Assembly: GCF_000829675.1 (NCBI RefSeq)
Contig: NZ_BBRX01000009.1
Span: 1-47,954, forward strand
Length of the DNA stretch: 47,954 bases
Source of the DNA: Acinetobacter rudis
GTDB lineage: Bacteria; Pseudomonadota; Gammaproteobacteria; Pseudomonadales; Moraxellaceae
Direction of reading: 5' to 3'
The translations under genes and the position numbers were made by a program. A model generated the notes under the pieces. It was not told where the DNA came from. It did no database searches and was given only the letters and a program-made list of their open reading frames with translations. Positions 7,035 through 16,339 of this stretch are shown piece by piece; within the stretch, counting starts at the first letter, position 1; each line of letters opens with the position of its first letter.

Positions 7035-8234
7035 TTATTTTAATTCACTAGAGGATTTGCCCAGTTCACGGCGAGCGATAATCAATTGCTGAATTTGCTG
7101 TGTCCCCTCAAAAATATCTAAAATTTTTGAATCTCGTGCCCATTTTTCTAACAGCTCAACTTCGCTGTATCCCATCGGCCCTGCAAGTTCGACACATTTT
7201 AATGTGATTTCATTGCAAATTCGGCCCGCTTTTGCTTTGGAAATAGACGCTTCTTTTGAATTAGGCTTGCGATTATCAGCCATCCAAGCGGCTTTTAACA
7301 TGAGTAAACGTGCAGCTTCCCATTCAGCCTCCATACGATAAATTTGTGCAGCAATATTGGAACAGTGTAAATAGGGGGTTGCATAGTCTGGATCTAAATC
7401 ATCTTTAAAAATTTCTTTGATACGTTCTAATGAGGCTTTGGCACAGCCCACAGCCATGGCCGCAACCAAAGGTCGAGTATTGTCAAAAGTTTCCATGACC
7501 CCCGCAAAACCTTTGGCAACATCAATTTCAGCATTGCCTAACAAATTATTGGCTGGAATGCGACAGTTAACAAAACTAATCGCTGCAGTATCAGAAGCTT
7601 TAATCCCAAGTTTATGCTCAAGACGTTCAACTGTCATACCAGCTGTACCGTGCGGTACCACAAAAGATTTAATTGCCGCACGGCCTAATTTTTTGTCCAA
7701 AGTTGCCCAAACCACCACCGCATCAGCACGCTCACCTGAGGTAACAAAGATTTTTTCTCCATTTAAGATGTATTCATCGCCGTCTTTTTGCGCCGTGGTA
7801 CGAATGGCCGCAGAGTCAGAGCCGCAATCAGGTTCGGTGATTGCCATTGCTGCCCATATGCCATGAAAGCGTTTTAATTGCTCTTCATTGGCGACAGCAG
7901 CAATGGCTGAGTTACCTAAACCTTGGCGTGGCATTGAAAGCAATAATGCTGTATCGCCATAGCACATCTCTATTACACTCAATGCGGTCGACATATTGAC
8001 GCCATTTTTATTTTGCTCATCTTGTGCACCACGTTTGCCTACAGCAGCACCTGCATTGAGACCATCACCGCCCTCATTCATACCATCCACTAAAGCAGCA
8101 AGCATATCGAGCTCTTTGGGATATTGGTGCTCAGCTTTATCGTATTTTCTAGATATTGGGCGTAAAACATTGATCGCGACTTCATTGGCCTGATCGAGTA
8201 ACATTTTAAATTTTCTAGGTGTTTGTAAATTCAT
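7035..8234 (-). CDS. Acyl-CoA dehydrogenase
   Basis: About 399 residues from ATG 8234, which has AAAGGAAT upstream; the 26 extra residues of the longer reading are Cys-rich and overlap the upstream gene. Acyl-CoA dehydrogenases introduce the alpha,beta double bond in acyl-CoA using FAD. Visible family motifs are AITEPDCGSDSAAIRTTA with YILNGEKIFVTSG (flavin/acyl binding), the VERLEHKLGIKASDTA region, and the C-terminal IFEGTQQIQQ. The last motif contains the position of the catalytic Glu of medium-chain-type enzymes. It directly follows another acyl-CoA dehydrogenase gene on the same strand with 23 bases between, so the two are surely co-transcribed and may act as partners. The chain length or side-chain substrate is unknown. 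Confidence 0.9.
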   Translation of the reverse strand: MNLQTPRKFKMLLDQANEVAINVLRPISRKYDKAEHQYPKELDMLAALVDGMNEGGDGLNAGAAVGKRGAQDEQNKNGVNMSTALSVIEMCYGDTALLLSMPRQGLGNSAIAAVANEEQLKRFHGIWAAMAITEPDCGSDSAAIRTTAQKDGDEYILNGEKIFVTSGERADAVVVWATLDKKLGRAAIKSFVVPHGTAGMTVERLEHKLGIKASDTAAISFVNCRIPANNLLGNAEIDVAKGFAGVMETFDNTRPLVAAMAVGCAKASLERIKEIFKDDLDPDYATPYLHCSNIAAQIYRMEAEWEAARLLMLKAAWMADNRKPNSKEASISKAKAGRICNEITLKCVELAGPMGYSEVELLEKWARDSKILDIFEGTQQIQQLIIARRELGKSSSELK

Positions 8235-8257
8235 GGTTATTCCTTTAAAGCTGTGAA

Positions 8258-9556
8258 TTAGGCATGCAAGCCAGCATGTAAAATTGCAGTTGCACGAAGG
8301 TCGCGATACCAACGTTCAACAGGATGTTCTTTGGTATAACCATGACCACCTAATATTTGTACGCCATCTGTTGCAATTTTCATGGCTTTCTCAGCACAGA
8401 GTAACCTTGCTAAATAGGCTTCACGATGAAAAGTTTGATTTGTTTCAGCTAGACTTGCAGCATTGAGAACCAAGACTCGCATGGCGTCAATTTCTATTGC
8501 CATATCAGCAATCATAAAGGCAATACTTTGTCGATGTGAGATCGGTTCAGCAAAGGCAGTTCGTTGATTGGCATAATCGATACAGTAGCTTTTGACTGCC
8601 TCACAACAACCCACAGCCAGCGCACACCACATGAGATTGCCAAGATCTACAAAAGCAGCATAATCAAAATCTTCGTCGCCTAAACGTTGTGCTGGTGTTT
8701 GGCTAAAGATCAGATCTACGGTTTCGGTTGCTTTAAGGCCCATGGCAGGTGATTTTTTACATTGGATCGTTGCATCACGCTCAACAACAAAAACTTCAGG
8801 TTGTTGATTAAACTCAGCACTAACCAATAGAAAATCCGCAGTTTCTCCAAGTAATACGAGTGTTTTTTCACCATTGATATAAAACTGTCCATCCTGACAA
8901 TGTGCTTGGGTATTTAAGCGAAATGGATGAAAGGCGGGAGTCGCTTCTTGCACAGCAAAACTGGCTTGCAGATTTTCTTGGTCGGCAAAAGCTGAGAGAT
9001 AAGTATTTTGAATCTGTTCTGAGCCCCACTGTGAGATACAGTTAATCACACTAAAGTTGCACAGTAGAGCTGCAGCTAAACTAAAATCTCCCCGCGCGAG
9101 ATGTTCAGCAATAAGTACATGGGTCACCATTTGTTTTTCTGCAGCAACACCTTGATAGGCTTCGGGAAGGGCATAAAAATTGAGTCCAAGATCTTGGGCG
9201 TGTTGCCAAAGTTCTGTTGGAAAAGTTTCATGTTGATCTGCTGCATGAGCAAGAGGGTAAAGCACTTTTTGGGCAAATTGTTGCATAGCGTCACAAGTCA
9301 TTTGTTGTTCAGGACTGAGGCTAAGATCAAACAAATCGCTGTGCGTGCTGATGAGACGTTGTTTTTTTTGCTGGTTGTTAGGTTTTAAAATTTTTTGTGT
9401 GTGAGATAAGGTTTTAAAACCAGTCTTTGCGCCATGGTACAGTGATTTCTCAATGATCTTTCTCAGTTTGAGTTGGTCAACTACATCACTTCCTGCGATC
9501 TTTGAAAGAAAGGCCAATCCTATACCTTGTGCTTTCTTCGTCATGTTGGTCATCAT
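8258..9556 (-). CDS. Acyl-CoA dehydrogenase, N-terminally extended, lacking the usual C-terminal catalytic Glu
   Basis: 432 residues. The acyl-CoA dehydrogenase core starts near residue 75 (LFDLSLSPEQQ) after a basic N-terminal extension that is not part of the common fold. The usual FYINGEKTLVLLG and C-terminal ILGGHGYTKEHPVERWYRDL are present. The protein then ends in RATAILHAGLHA, where the family normally has IYEGT, so the Glu used by medium-chain-type enzymes is absent. Some relatives (long-chain and isovaleryl types) use a Glu elsewhere; alternatively this subunit may be non-catalytic. It is the upstream member of a two-gene operon with the complete enzyme at 7035-8234, which fits a heteromeric pair. 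Confidence 0.85.
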   Translation of the reverse strand: MMTNMTKKAQGIGLAFLSKIAGSDVVDQLKLRKIIEKSLYHGAKTGFKTLSHTQKILKPNNQQKKQRLISTHSDLFDLSLSPEQQMTCDAMQQFAQKVLYPLAHAADQHETFPTELWQHAQDLGLNFYALPEAYQGVAAEKQMVTHVLIAEHLARGDFSLAAALLCNFSVINCISQWGSEQIQNTYLSAFADQENLQASFAVQEATPAFHPFRLNTQAHCQDGQFYINGEKTLVLLGETADFLLVSAEFNQQPEVFVVERDATIQCKKSPAMGLKATETVDLIFSQTPAQRLGDEDFDYAAFVDLGNLMWCALAVGCCEAVKSYCIDYANQRTAFAEPISHRQSIAFMIADMAIEIDAMRVLVLNAASLAETNQTFHREAYLARLLCAEKAMKIATDGVQILGGHGYTKEHPVERWYRDLRATAILHAGLHA

Positions 9557-9861
9557 TGAGTCCTGTGTAATTATTCGACGAGTAAGCGAAATAGTGACAC
9601 GCTCTTTGTTTAAAAACTATGTCAGGCTTGACGATATATCGATGCAAATATCAGTGAATTTAATACACTTTTTAAAATTGATATCCATATGAATTAAAAG
9701 AATTAACTTGTTTTTATCTCGATGATTTTTTTTGTGGAATTGGCCAAATTGACAATTATTGAGCAGATCTTAAAAAATATTGAGGTCATTGATCTGCATT
9801 GTTAGGACAGCAGTGCTCTATAACATCGCAATTGTGTTTGAAATAGCTTTCTGTAATGCGG
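9557..9861. other. Gene-free stretch upstream of the acyl-CoA dehydrogenase operon
   Basis: 305 bases between two minus-strand genes. The half nearest 9556 must contain the promoter of the dehydrogenase pair. It is AT-rich, but no unambiguous promoter, operator repeat or small gene can be supported. Confidence 0.4.
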
Positions 9862-10353
9862 CTATGCAGTCGTGTGGATCCAAAACCGTTGTTCGAGCCG
9901 CTTTGTTCTTGGGTTTTCTAAAGGAACACTGCTTCGCAGCCATCCTTGACGCTCATAAAGCCTTATGGCGTTCATATTGTCGCAATAGACATTCAGATAT
10001 ACGCGGTTAAATCCTTTGCTTGCGGCGATGGGCAATAACGCGCTCAGTAATTTTTTACCAATATTACGCTGCCAATATAGAGGATTTACACCCAAATAGA
10101 CCAGCTCAGCGGATTGTTGTTCATCTAGATGTGGTGCAAGCGCGGCAAAGCCAACAACATTTTCGTGGACGATGGCCAGCAGCAAAAATGCAAGTGGAGA
10201 GCGTGAAAGTACCTTTAGAATCACTGGACGTGCTTGTTGTAATGTGGCTGGTTCGCTGTCTGCATCACGTGCAGCTGTCGCAGCAGCCCAAATCAAAGCT
10301 GCATGATCAAGATAATCACCGCGCTCATCAACAACAATATCTATATGATCCAT
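9862..10353 (-). CDS. GNAT-family N-acetyltransferase
   Basis: 163 residues with clear GNAT features: the substrate-side strand FLLLAIVHENVVGFAALAPH, motif A in AELVYLGVNPLYWQRNIGKK (with the pyrophosphate loop WQRNIG), and the C-terminal NAIRLYERQGW. It lies downstream of the AarF-type kinase gene on the same strand. A strong terminator (10396-10421) separates them, so it is probably transcribed on its own. The acceptor is unknown. Confidence 0.8.
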   Translation of the reverse strand: MDHIDIVVDERGDYLDHAALIWAAATAARDADSEPATLQQARPVILKVLSRSPLAFLLLAIVHENVVGFAALAPHLDEQQSAELVYLGVNPLYWQRNIGKKLLSALLPIAASKGFNRVYLNVYCDNMNAIRLYERQGWLRSSVPLENPRTKRLEQRFWIHTTA

Positions 10354-10395
10354 TCGTTGTATATATCCATTTTTAAGTTGAGCAACGAATTAAAA

Positions 10396-10421
10396 AAGCC
10401 GTAAAACTTGTTTTACGGCTT
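10396..10421 (-). terminator. Terminator of the AarF/UbiB-like kinase gene
   Basis: A perfect 11-bp stem pairs AAGCCGTAAAA (10396-10406) with TTTTACGGCTT (10411-10421) around the loop CTTG. The A-run at 10392-10397 gives a U-tract on the minus strand, just beyond the stop at 10445. Confidence 0.85.
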
Positions 10422-10444
10422 GAGTCGTATTTTGTTCAGCTATT

Positions 10445-11836
10445 TTAGCTTGTAACACCGATAAAAGGCTGGATCATTGCACGAACATTAGTTTTCGCTT
10501 CAATGACAGTCATAAAGGTATAAGCACCTATAAACTTACGACTTATAAACATGAACTCTTTCGGGGGGATGCTGAAATAACGTGAGGCCATTGATTTAGA
10601 AGCACGTTGCATAACACGACTATGCAATTGACTTTTCTTCCAATCATAGCGATGTTGTTCATCCATGACCCCCGCAGGTAGCTCTGGATTATTTTCAAGG
10701 CTACTAAATGCTTCAGTTGCCAATAAAAACACTTTTGCCATATCTGGTTTAATACTATGCGGCATAGCATCAAAAAATGTATATCCTGTCATCGCATTCA
10801 CCATGGCTTGTGAATCATGGTCATAGCCTGCAATGATCAGATTGCGTGCAACTTGAAGTAATTGTGGGTCAAACTGACGTATTGCACCAAAATCGAGTAA
10901 TACAATTTGATCAGGCTGCGTATCACCGTCACCTAAACGAACCAAATAGTTACCAAAATTTGGATCTGTTTGCATCTCACCCCATTCAAAGATTTCTCGA
11001 ATTGCGATTTCAAGAGAAGCTTCGCCCAATTGATTCCGGCGTTGTTGTGGGAGAGAAAGCATGACTGGGCTATTAATTGGCACGCCTCGCTCAAAGGTCA
11101 TACAAAGCACTTGAGGGGCACAGTATTGATCAATAATTTCAGGCACGATATAACGTGGGTCATCCGTTAAGCGTGCAGCAAAGCGTCGTGTTGTATCTGC
11201 TTCTAAGGCATAATCTACTTCACGGTGCATCATTTCACGCACTTCTTCAAACCACTGATCAAACTCACGTGTTTGCGGTACGATTCGTGTGAGTTTAAGC
11301 ATATTTCTAAATAGATTCATATCTGAATCTATTGCATCTGCAACACCTGGGTATTGAACTTTGAGTACCAGCTCCTGACCATCTGATTTACGTGTTGCAC
11401 GGTGTACCTGTGCCAATGAGGCTGTGCCTAATGGTTCAGGATCAATAGTGAGTTCATTTAATTTGCCACCCAGTTGCATGTGTAACTGTTGTTGAATCAC
11501 AGGCCAATCCAATGCCACAGTCTGGTTGTTCAAAGTATTGAGTGCTTGAGTAACCTCTTCTGGTAGAAAATGTTCACCATACAAGGCCATCATTTGACCA
11601 ATTTTAACAATTGAACCTTTAAGTTTGCCAATCTCAGAAACTAAATATTCAGCTTGTTCTTTGAGCGCTTTTTTTCGATTCAGTTCCTTATCTTCTTCAC
11701 TTGAAAAAAAATGGCTTGCGCTTGATGCTGCCCAGCGGGTTCCAGCAAGTAAAGAGGCTTTAGCCAATGACAGGCGTCTATCCATAGAGGAGGTTTTTAA
11801 CTGTTTCAGCTTCTCTTTTTGATCTGACATGAACAT
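10445..11836 (-). CDS. ABC1/AarF/UbiB-family atypical kinase
   Basis: A 463-residue member of the ABC1 family, related to UbiB, AarF and COQ8. These are ATPases or kinases that support ubiquinone synthesis or lipid-linked processes. The family's KxGQ motif is at residues 78-81 (VKIGQMM), the conserved EHFLPEEV follows, the ATP-binding Lys is in ELVLKVQYPGV, and the metal-binding motif is in VLLDFGAIRQFD. Unlike E. coli UbiB there are no obvious C-terminal membrane helices and no neighbouring ubiE/ubiJ genes. It is therefore better called ABC1-family than ubiB. AAAGGACTTA precedes the start; a second in-frame ATG is at 11830. It is monocistronic, with its own terminator. Confidence 0.85.
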   Translation of the reverse strand: MFMSDQKEKLKQLKTSSMDRRLSLAKASLLAGTRWAASSASHFFSSEEDKELNRKKALKEQAEYLVSEIGKLKGSIVKIGQMMALYGEHFLPEEVTQALNTLNNQTVALDWPVIQQQLHMQLGGKLNELTIDPEPLGTASLAQVHRATRKSDGQELVLKVQYPGVADAIDSDMNLFRNMLKLTRIVPQTREFDQWFEEVREMMHREVDYALEADTTRRFAARLTDDPRYIVPEIIDQYCAPQVLCMTFERGVPINSPVMLSLPQQRRNQLGEASLEIAIREIFEWGEMQTDPNFGNYLVRLGDGDTQPDQIVLLDFGAIRQFDPQLLQVARNLIIAGYDHDSQAMVNAMTGYTFFDAMPHSIKPDMAKVFLLATEAFSSLENNPELPAGVMDEQHRYDWKKSQLHSRVMQRASKSMASRYFSIPPKEFMFISRKFIGAYTFMTVIEAKTNVRAMIQPFIGVTS

Positions 11837-11949
11837 TAAGTCCTTTATACAAGCGGCAGATAAGTGGGTCTAAGGCATCTTACAGCTTATCTGCGCATAA
11901 AAAAAGTTTAATCCTCTGAACAACGCAGGCAAATTAAAAAATAGCTGCT

Positions 11950-12255
11950 TTAAATCCGAAACTTGATTTTCATAATTTGGCGTTGAGATAGCTGGACTTT
12001 GTGTGCATGAACAAAATCTAAAATCATATTTTTAACCAATTGATTGGTAAAACCTAACGCATAACCTTTAACGATAATGATACTGGGTAGGGAGAAAAAG
12101 AAGTATTTTGCATCATCGATACTGGCTTCAGTAAAGATTTGATATTCATTAAGCAATTGTTGAAAATATTGCTTTTCACTTTGCACGCGTTCTGAGTGTT
12201 CATCACCCCAATAACTTTGGCGCATCGCCAATAAGTCATTATGTTTGTAGCTCAT
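11950..12255 (-). CDS. Conserved-looking hypothetical protein, 101 aa
   Basis: I do not recognise a family. The protein is soluble in appearance, with an acidic/aromatic N-terminal half (YWGDEHSERVQSEKQYF), a hydrophobic core strand (KYFFFSLPSIIIVKGYA) and a basic C-terminus (RQIMKIKFRI). It is upstream of the ABC1 kinase gene on the same strand with a 113-base gap, so co-transcription is possible but not certain. Codon use resembles its neighbours, which supports a real gene. Confidence 0.6.
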   Translation of the reverse strand: MSYKHNDLLAMRQSYWGDEHSERVQSEKQYFQQLLNEYQIFTEASIDDAKYFFFSLPSIIIVKGYALGFTNQLVKNMILDFVHAHKVQLSQRQIMKIKFRI

Positions 12256-12425
12256 TAAAAAGTTTCATTTCAAAATTTTGACTTAGTATAAGGTGGGGAT
12301 GAATTTTGTGAATACAATTTATGTGAAAATAATTAATCAAATGTGTGAGCTGGGTGTATTTCATGAAAGTGTAAAATATGAATGTTATAAAATAAATATC
12401 TTGAATACACCACGTTGTTGAATAA

Positions 12426-12650
12426 ATGAAAGATTTAAATACTGATGCAGTGAATCAACTTATCGAAGAGTCTAAAAAAGCAGGGAATACACCAAGTAAA
12501 TTGGAGATAGGCTTTAAGACTTATGCACGCCTAGTTGAAGATGATCAGTTCTATGTTCATGTGACTAAATCAGAAGATTCTAAATCTCGTTTGTATAAAG
12601 GTATAAAAATCAAACTAGTAACTGAAAAATATCATTTAAAACTGAAATAA
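12426..12650 (+). CDS. Small hypothetical protein, 74 aa
   Basis: A small charged protein beginning MKDLNTDAVNQLIEESKKAG, then a strand-rich basic part (FYVHVTKSEDSKSRLYKGIK). No family is recognised. It is a stand-alone gene followed by a strong terminator hairpin at 12691-12717, which supports it as a real transcription unit. There is no membrane segment or signal peptide. Confidence 0.6.
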   Translation: MKDLNTDAVNQLIEESKKAGNTPSKLEIGFKTYARLVEDDQFYVHVTKSEDSKSRLYKGIKIKLVTEKYHLKLK

Positions 12651-12690
12651 AAATAACAATAAAAAATATAGAAATTGGTGTTGAAATCGT

Positions 12691-12717
12691 GGTGCTGTAC
12701 TTACAGCACCATTTTTA
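12691..12717 (+). terminator. Rho-independent terminator after the small hypothetical gene
   Basis: GGTGCTGT (12691-12698) pairs with ACAGCACC (12703-12710) around ACTT, followed by ATTTTTATTT. Confidence 0.85.
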
Positions 12718-12829
12718 TTTGAGCTGATGCATATTTTTGCTTTGTAGTTTGTGCAATAGACATTAAAAAAACACATAAAACAAGGTATGATAAGGCGTTT
12801 TGAATCACCTGATCTTGGAGACGCCCTAA

Positions 12830-13840
12830 GTGGATCGACCGACTATAAGCCCTGAACAATTACAGGAAGCCGCTGAACACCTCGTGAGCATACGCGATTT
12901 TATTCGTTTTGGGGTGTCTGCATTACGTCAATATGATGCACACTTGGGTCAAGGTACGGAAGATTATTTTGCTGAAAGTTCAGCTTTGGTATTGCAGACT
13001 TTATCACTCGATTGGAATGCTGATGCTGAAATCTTAGATGCCAAATTACTACCGAGTGAAAAAGCTGAATTCTTGGCACTGTTAGAGCGCCGTATCAATG
13101 AAAAAGTGCCGACTTCATATTTGTTAAACTTGGCATATTTCTGTGACAAACCATTTTATGTAGACGAGCGCGTACTGATTCCTCGTTCGCCTATTGCTGA
13201 ATTAATACAACAACGTTTTGCACCTTACTGTTTAGATGAACATGGTCAAATGCGCGAAGCACGAAATGCCTTACCAGAAAATAGCAATCCACAAACACCA
13301 CGTCGTATTTTAGATATGTGTACGGGTTCTGGCTGTATCGCGATTGCCTTGGCTTATGCTTTCCCAGATGCAGAGGTAGATGCAACTGATTTATCGAAAG
13401 AAGCATTAGAAGTTGCTTCAATTAATACTGAGCACCATAACATGCAATACCAGATTGCTTTGTTAGAGTCTGATCTGTTTGCTAAAATTCCAGCTGAAAA
13501 TCAATATGATCTCATCGTGTCTAATCCACCTTATGTGGATGCTGAAGACATGGCTGATTTACCAGAAGAATTTCATCATGAACCTGAAATGGCTTTGGCA
13601 GCAGGTCAAGATGGCTTGGATTTGGTGCGTAAAATGCTGGCTCAAGCTGCTGACTATCTCACCGAAGATGGTTTGATTGTGATTGAAGTTGGTAATTCTG
13701 AATGGGCAATGCGCCAAAACTTTAATACCGTTGATTTGCATTGGCTACAGTTCGCTAAAGGCGGTTCAGGTATATTTGCTTTGACTGCTGAACAATGCCG
13801 TAAATATCGTGATGTGTTTATTCAATCTGTTACTGCATAA
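12830..13840 (+). CDS. prmB: Ribosomal protein L3 N5-glutamine methyltransferase
   Basis: A 336-residue SAM-dependent methyltransferase of the HemK/PrmB type. The substrate-glutamine motif NPPY is at residues 232-235, the SAM-binding loop is ILDMCTGSGCIAIALA, and the acidic strand 2 is VDATDLSKEALEVA. The N-terminal helical domain and the position directly upstream of aroC favour PrmB, which modifies a glutamine of 50S protein L3, over PrmC, which is normally next to prfA. The start is GTG with GGAG 9 bases upstream. Only 12 bases separate its stop from the aroC start, so the two form an operon. Confidence 0.9.
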   Translation: MDRPTISPEQLQEAAEHLVSIRDFIRFGVSALRQYDAHLGQGTEDYFAESSALVLQTLSLDWNADAEILDAKLLPSEKAEFLALLERRINEKVPTSYLLNLAYFCDKPFYVDERVLIPRSPIAELIQQRFAPYCLDEHGQMREARNALPENSNPQTPRRILDMCTGSGCIAIALAYAFPDAEVDATDLSKEALEVASINTEHHNMQYQIALLESDLFAKIPAENQYDLIVSNPPYVDAEDMADLPEEFHHEPEMALAAGQDGLDLVRKMLAQAADYLTEDGLIVIEVGNSEWAMRQNFNTVDLHWLQFAKGGSGIFALTAEQCRKYRDVFIQSVTA

Positions 13841-13852
13841 GGAGTTATGCAT

Positions 13853-14944
13853 ATGGCCGGCAATAGTATAGGTCAACTTTTTCGTGTGACCACCTGTGGT
13901 GAGTCACATGGTGTAGGTCTTATGGCCATTGTTGATGGTGTACCGCCAGGACTTGAACTGTGTGAACAGGATCTACAGTATGATTTGGATCGTCGTAAAC
14001 CAGGAACTTCAAAATTCGCCACACAGCGTAAAGAAGCAGATCAAGTCGAAATTATTTCGGGTGTATTTGAAGGGAAAACTACAGGTACATCAATCGGTTT
14101 GTTAATTCGTAATACTGATCAGAAATCTAAAGATTATGGCAATATTGCTCAAACATTCCGTCCTGGTCATGCCGATTATACGTATACACAAAAGTATGGT
14201 TTTCGAGACTATCGTGGCGGCGGTCGTTCAAGTGCACGAGAAACCGCAATGCGAGTTGCAGCGGGTGCGATTGCGAAGAAATATCTTGCCGAGAAGTTTG
14301 CAATCTTGATTCGTGGCCATGTGACACAAATTGGTACTGAGAAAGCGACTAAACTGGATTGGAATGAAGTGTCTAACAATCCATTTTTCTGTGGCGATGT
14401 TGATGCAGTACCACGTTTTGAAACATTAGTGACTTCATTACGTGAACAAGGTACCAGCTGTGGTGCGAAGTTAGAAATTTTAGCTGAAAAAGTACCTGTG
14501 GGTTGGGGTGAACCTGTTTTTGATCGACTAGATGCTGATATTGCGCATGCGATGATGAGTATCAATGCGGTCAAAGGCGTGGAGATTGGTGATGGTTTCG
14601 CGGTCGCTGAACAGTTTGGTCATCAGACGCGTGATGAAATGAGCAGTGATGGTTTCCTTGCTAACCATGCAGGGGGGATCTTAGGTGGTATTTCATCGGG
14701 ACAAACCATTCGTGTTGCAATTGCACTGAAACCTACGGCAAGTATTACTACCCCAGGTAAAACCATTGATATTCAAGGTCAAGATACCGATGTATTGACC
14801 AAAGGTCGTCATGATCCCTGTGTTGGTGTACGTGCCACACCTATTGCTGAAGCCATGTTAGCTATTGTATTAATGGATCATTTTATGCGTCACCGCGCAC
14901 AAAATGCTGATGTGGTTCCACCGTTTATGGCAATTGAACCTTAA
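13853..14944 (+). CDS. aroC: Chorismate synthase
   Basis: About 363 residues from ATG 13853. It converts 5-enolpyruvylshikimate 3-phosphate to chorismate, the last step of the shikimate pathway, using reduced FMN. Family signatures are visible: [10 protein letters not shown] near the N-terminus, [29 protein letters not shown] in the middle, and [16 protein letters not shown] near the end. The in-frame ATG at 13847 is only two bases from the AAGGAG box, while ATG 13853 has the normal 8-base spacing. It is co-transcribed with prmB and closed by a terminator. Confidence 0.95.
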   Translation: MAGNSIGQLFRVTTCGESHGVGLMAIVDGVPPGLELCEQDLQYDLDRRKPGTSKFATQRKEADQVEIISGVFEGKTTGTSIGLLIRNTDQKSKDYGNIAQTFRPGHADYTYTQKYGFRDYRGGGRSSARETAMRVAAGAIAKKYLAEKFAILIRGHVTQIGTEKATKLDWNEVSNNPFFCGDVDAVPRFETLVTSLREQGTSCGAKLEILAEKVPVGWGEPVFDRLDADIAHAMMSINAVKGVEIGDGFAVAEQFGHQTRDEMSSDGFLANHAGGILGGISSGQTIRVAIALKPTASITTPGKTIDIQGQDTDVLTKGRHDPCVGVRATPIAEAMLAIVLMDHFMRHRAQNADVVPPFMAIEP

Positions 14945-14967
14945 TACTGTGTAGTCAAATGTTAAAG

Positions 14968-14995
14968 AAGCCGATCGTTATATCGGCTTTTTTTA
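14968..14995 (+). terminator. Terminator of prmB-aroC
   Basis: AAGCCGAT (14968-14975) pairs with ATCGGCTT (14982-14989), followed by a T-run, 24 bases after the aroC stop. Confidence 0.85.
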
Positions 14996-15018
14996 ATATA
15001 TGTGAAAACCTGTATGGA

Positions 15019-16239
15019 TCATGATTCGTGAATATGATTTAGGATGTTGCAGATGATTTGAGGCGATTCGCTAGGGATTGAATGGGTGGCCTGAGGAAGT
15101 ACCTGATGTATCGCATTTGGAATTAGCTGAGCAATTTCCGCACCGAGTTCAATAGGTGTTGCAGTATCCATTGCTCCTGAGAGTACATAGGTCTTTGCTT
15201 GGATCGTAGTGATCTGTTTTCTAAGATCAGCCCGATGGAGTACCGCAGCCGCGAGTGCTTTGGCTAAATGTTCATGATTTGCTGTCATGAGTCGTGTAAG
15301 TTCAACTTCGCGTGTTTCCTGATGCTGATTTAAGTCTTGTTGACCATACTTGAGTTGCTGGATTTCCTTAAAAAGTTCTAGTTTATAACATGAGTTGCTG
15401 AGCAAAATTTTCTCTCGTTCACGCCAAGTCAGCAACCGCTCTGGATATTCTTCACGAGCTGATGTATTCATCAATATCAGATGAGTAATAAGCGCTGGAT
15501 GTTGCGCTGCGATTCGCATTGCAATCATGCCACCTTGACTATGTCCAACAAGCGTGACTTTTTCAATGCCATATTCTTGAATCCATAACACAATATCTTG
15601 AGCAATGGCATCTAAATTGAGCTGATCACGCCAGCCACTTTCACCATGTCCTGGCAGATCAAAGCAGATGTGACGGTATCCTGGTAAGGCTTGAACGATA
15701 GGTCTCCAGAAGTTTCGATCTAAGAAGAGCCCATGCAAATAAATGATGGCTGCTCCGTTTCCAGTATCATTCCAAGCATAAGTCGTGGTGTTAATCATAA
15801 TCTGACGACTTGGACTTGAGTCATTATGAACATGAGATAATAAAAGTGAATCTTCAAATATTTGATAACGTATTATTTTAGCTTCTTGAAGCGTAAATTT
15901 AATGATGTAATCACTATCAACGATGGTTTGCGTTGCTAAGACAAGGTGTCTAAATCGTCCGACAACCAAAACATCTTGTTCAGCGCTGAACATCTGGGTA
16001 ATTGAAAATGTTAAGGGTTTAAATGCCTGTGGAAAATCTTCTAACCATTGTTTAATTGCTTGATGGCCTTGAATAATTCCCACTGTTTTGACTATGGGAT
16101 CACCATCAATATGCCAAACAGCATTTGGGTGAATGTACTGTAGTGCTTTTGCAGTGTTATTTTGGCCAAAAGCAGACAAATAGCCTTGAACCACATTTAT
16201 TTCTAGGTTTTGTGATTCTGCATTTATTTGACTATTCAT
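15019..16239 (-). CDS. Fusion protein: SnoaL-like domain plus alpha/beta hydrolase
   Basis: 406 residues with two parts. Residues ~14-135 look like a SnoaL/NTF2-type domain (VVQGYLSAFGQNNTAKALQY, then VWHIDGDP, GIIQGHQAIKQW, VVGRFRH). Residues ~150-400 are an alpha/beta hydrolase with oxyanion region YLHGLFLDRNFW, nucleophile S234 in GHSQGGM, acid D358 (SGAMDTATP) and base H386 (ATHSIP). The combination suggests a hydrolase with an attached small-molecule-binding module. AGGATGAGAA precedes the start. The gene diverges from a LysR regulator across 100 bases, which probably controls it. The substrate is unknown; esterases, lactonases and C-C hydrolases share this fold. Confidence 0.8.
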   Translation of the reverse strand: MNSQINAESQNLEINVVQGYLSAFGQNNTAKALQYIHPNAVWHIDGDPIVKTVGIIQGHQAIKQWLEDFPQAFKPLTFSITQMFSAEQDVLVVGRFRHLVLATQTIVDSDYIIKFTLQEAKIIRYQIFEDSLLLSHVHNDSSPSRQIMINTTTYAWNDTGNGAAIIYLHGLFLDRNFWRPIVQALPGYRHICFDLPGHGESGWRDQLNLDAIAQDIVLWIQEYGIEKVTLVGHSQGGMIAMRIAAQHPALITHLILMNTSAREEYPERLLTWREREKILLSNSCYKLELFKEIQQLKYGQQDLNQHQETREVELTRLMTANHEHLAKALAAAVLHRADLRKQITTIQAKTYVLSGAMDTATPIELGAEIAQLIPNAIHQVLPQATHSIPSESPQIICNILNHIHES

Positions 16240-16339
16240 TTCTCATCCTAAAGTTTTTGGGGTTTTAAAATGTTAGGTTTTTCTTATAGGTTTATAAATG
16301 GATTAAAATAAATGACTATTTTCCAAAAATGGAAAGAAA

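Noticed and set aside
7417..8193. Plus-strand ORFs opposite the acyl-CoA dehydrogenase genes (also around 9101-9692)
   Set aside because: Shadows; composition is the complement of conserved enzyme motifs.
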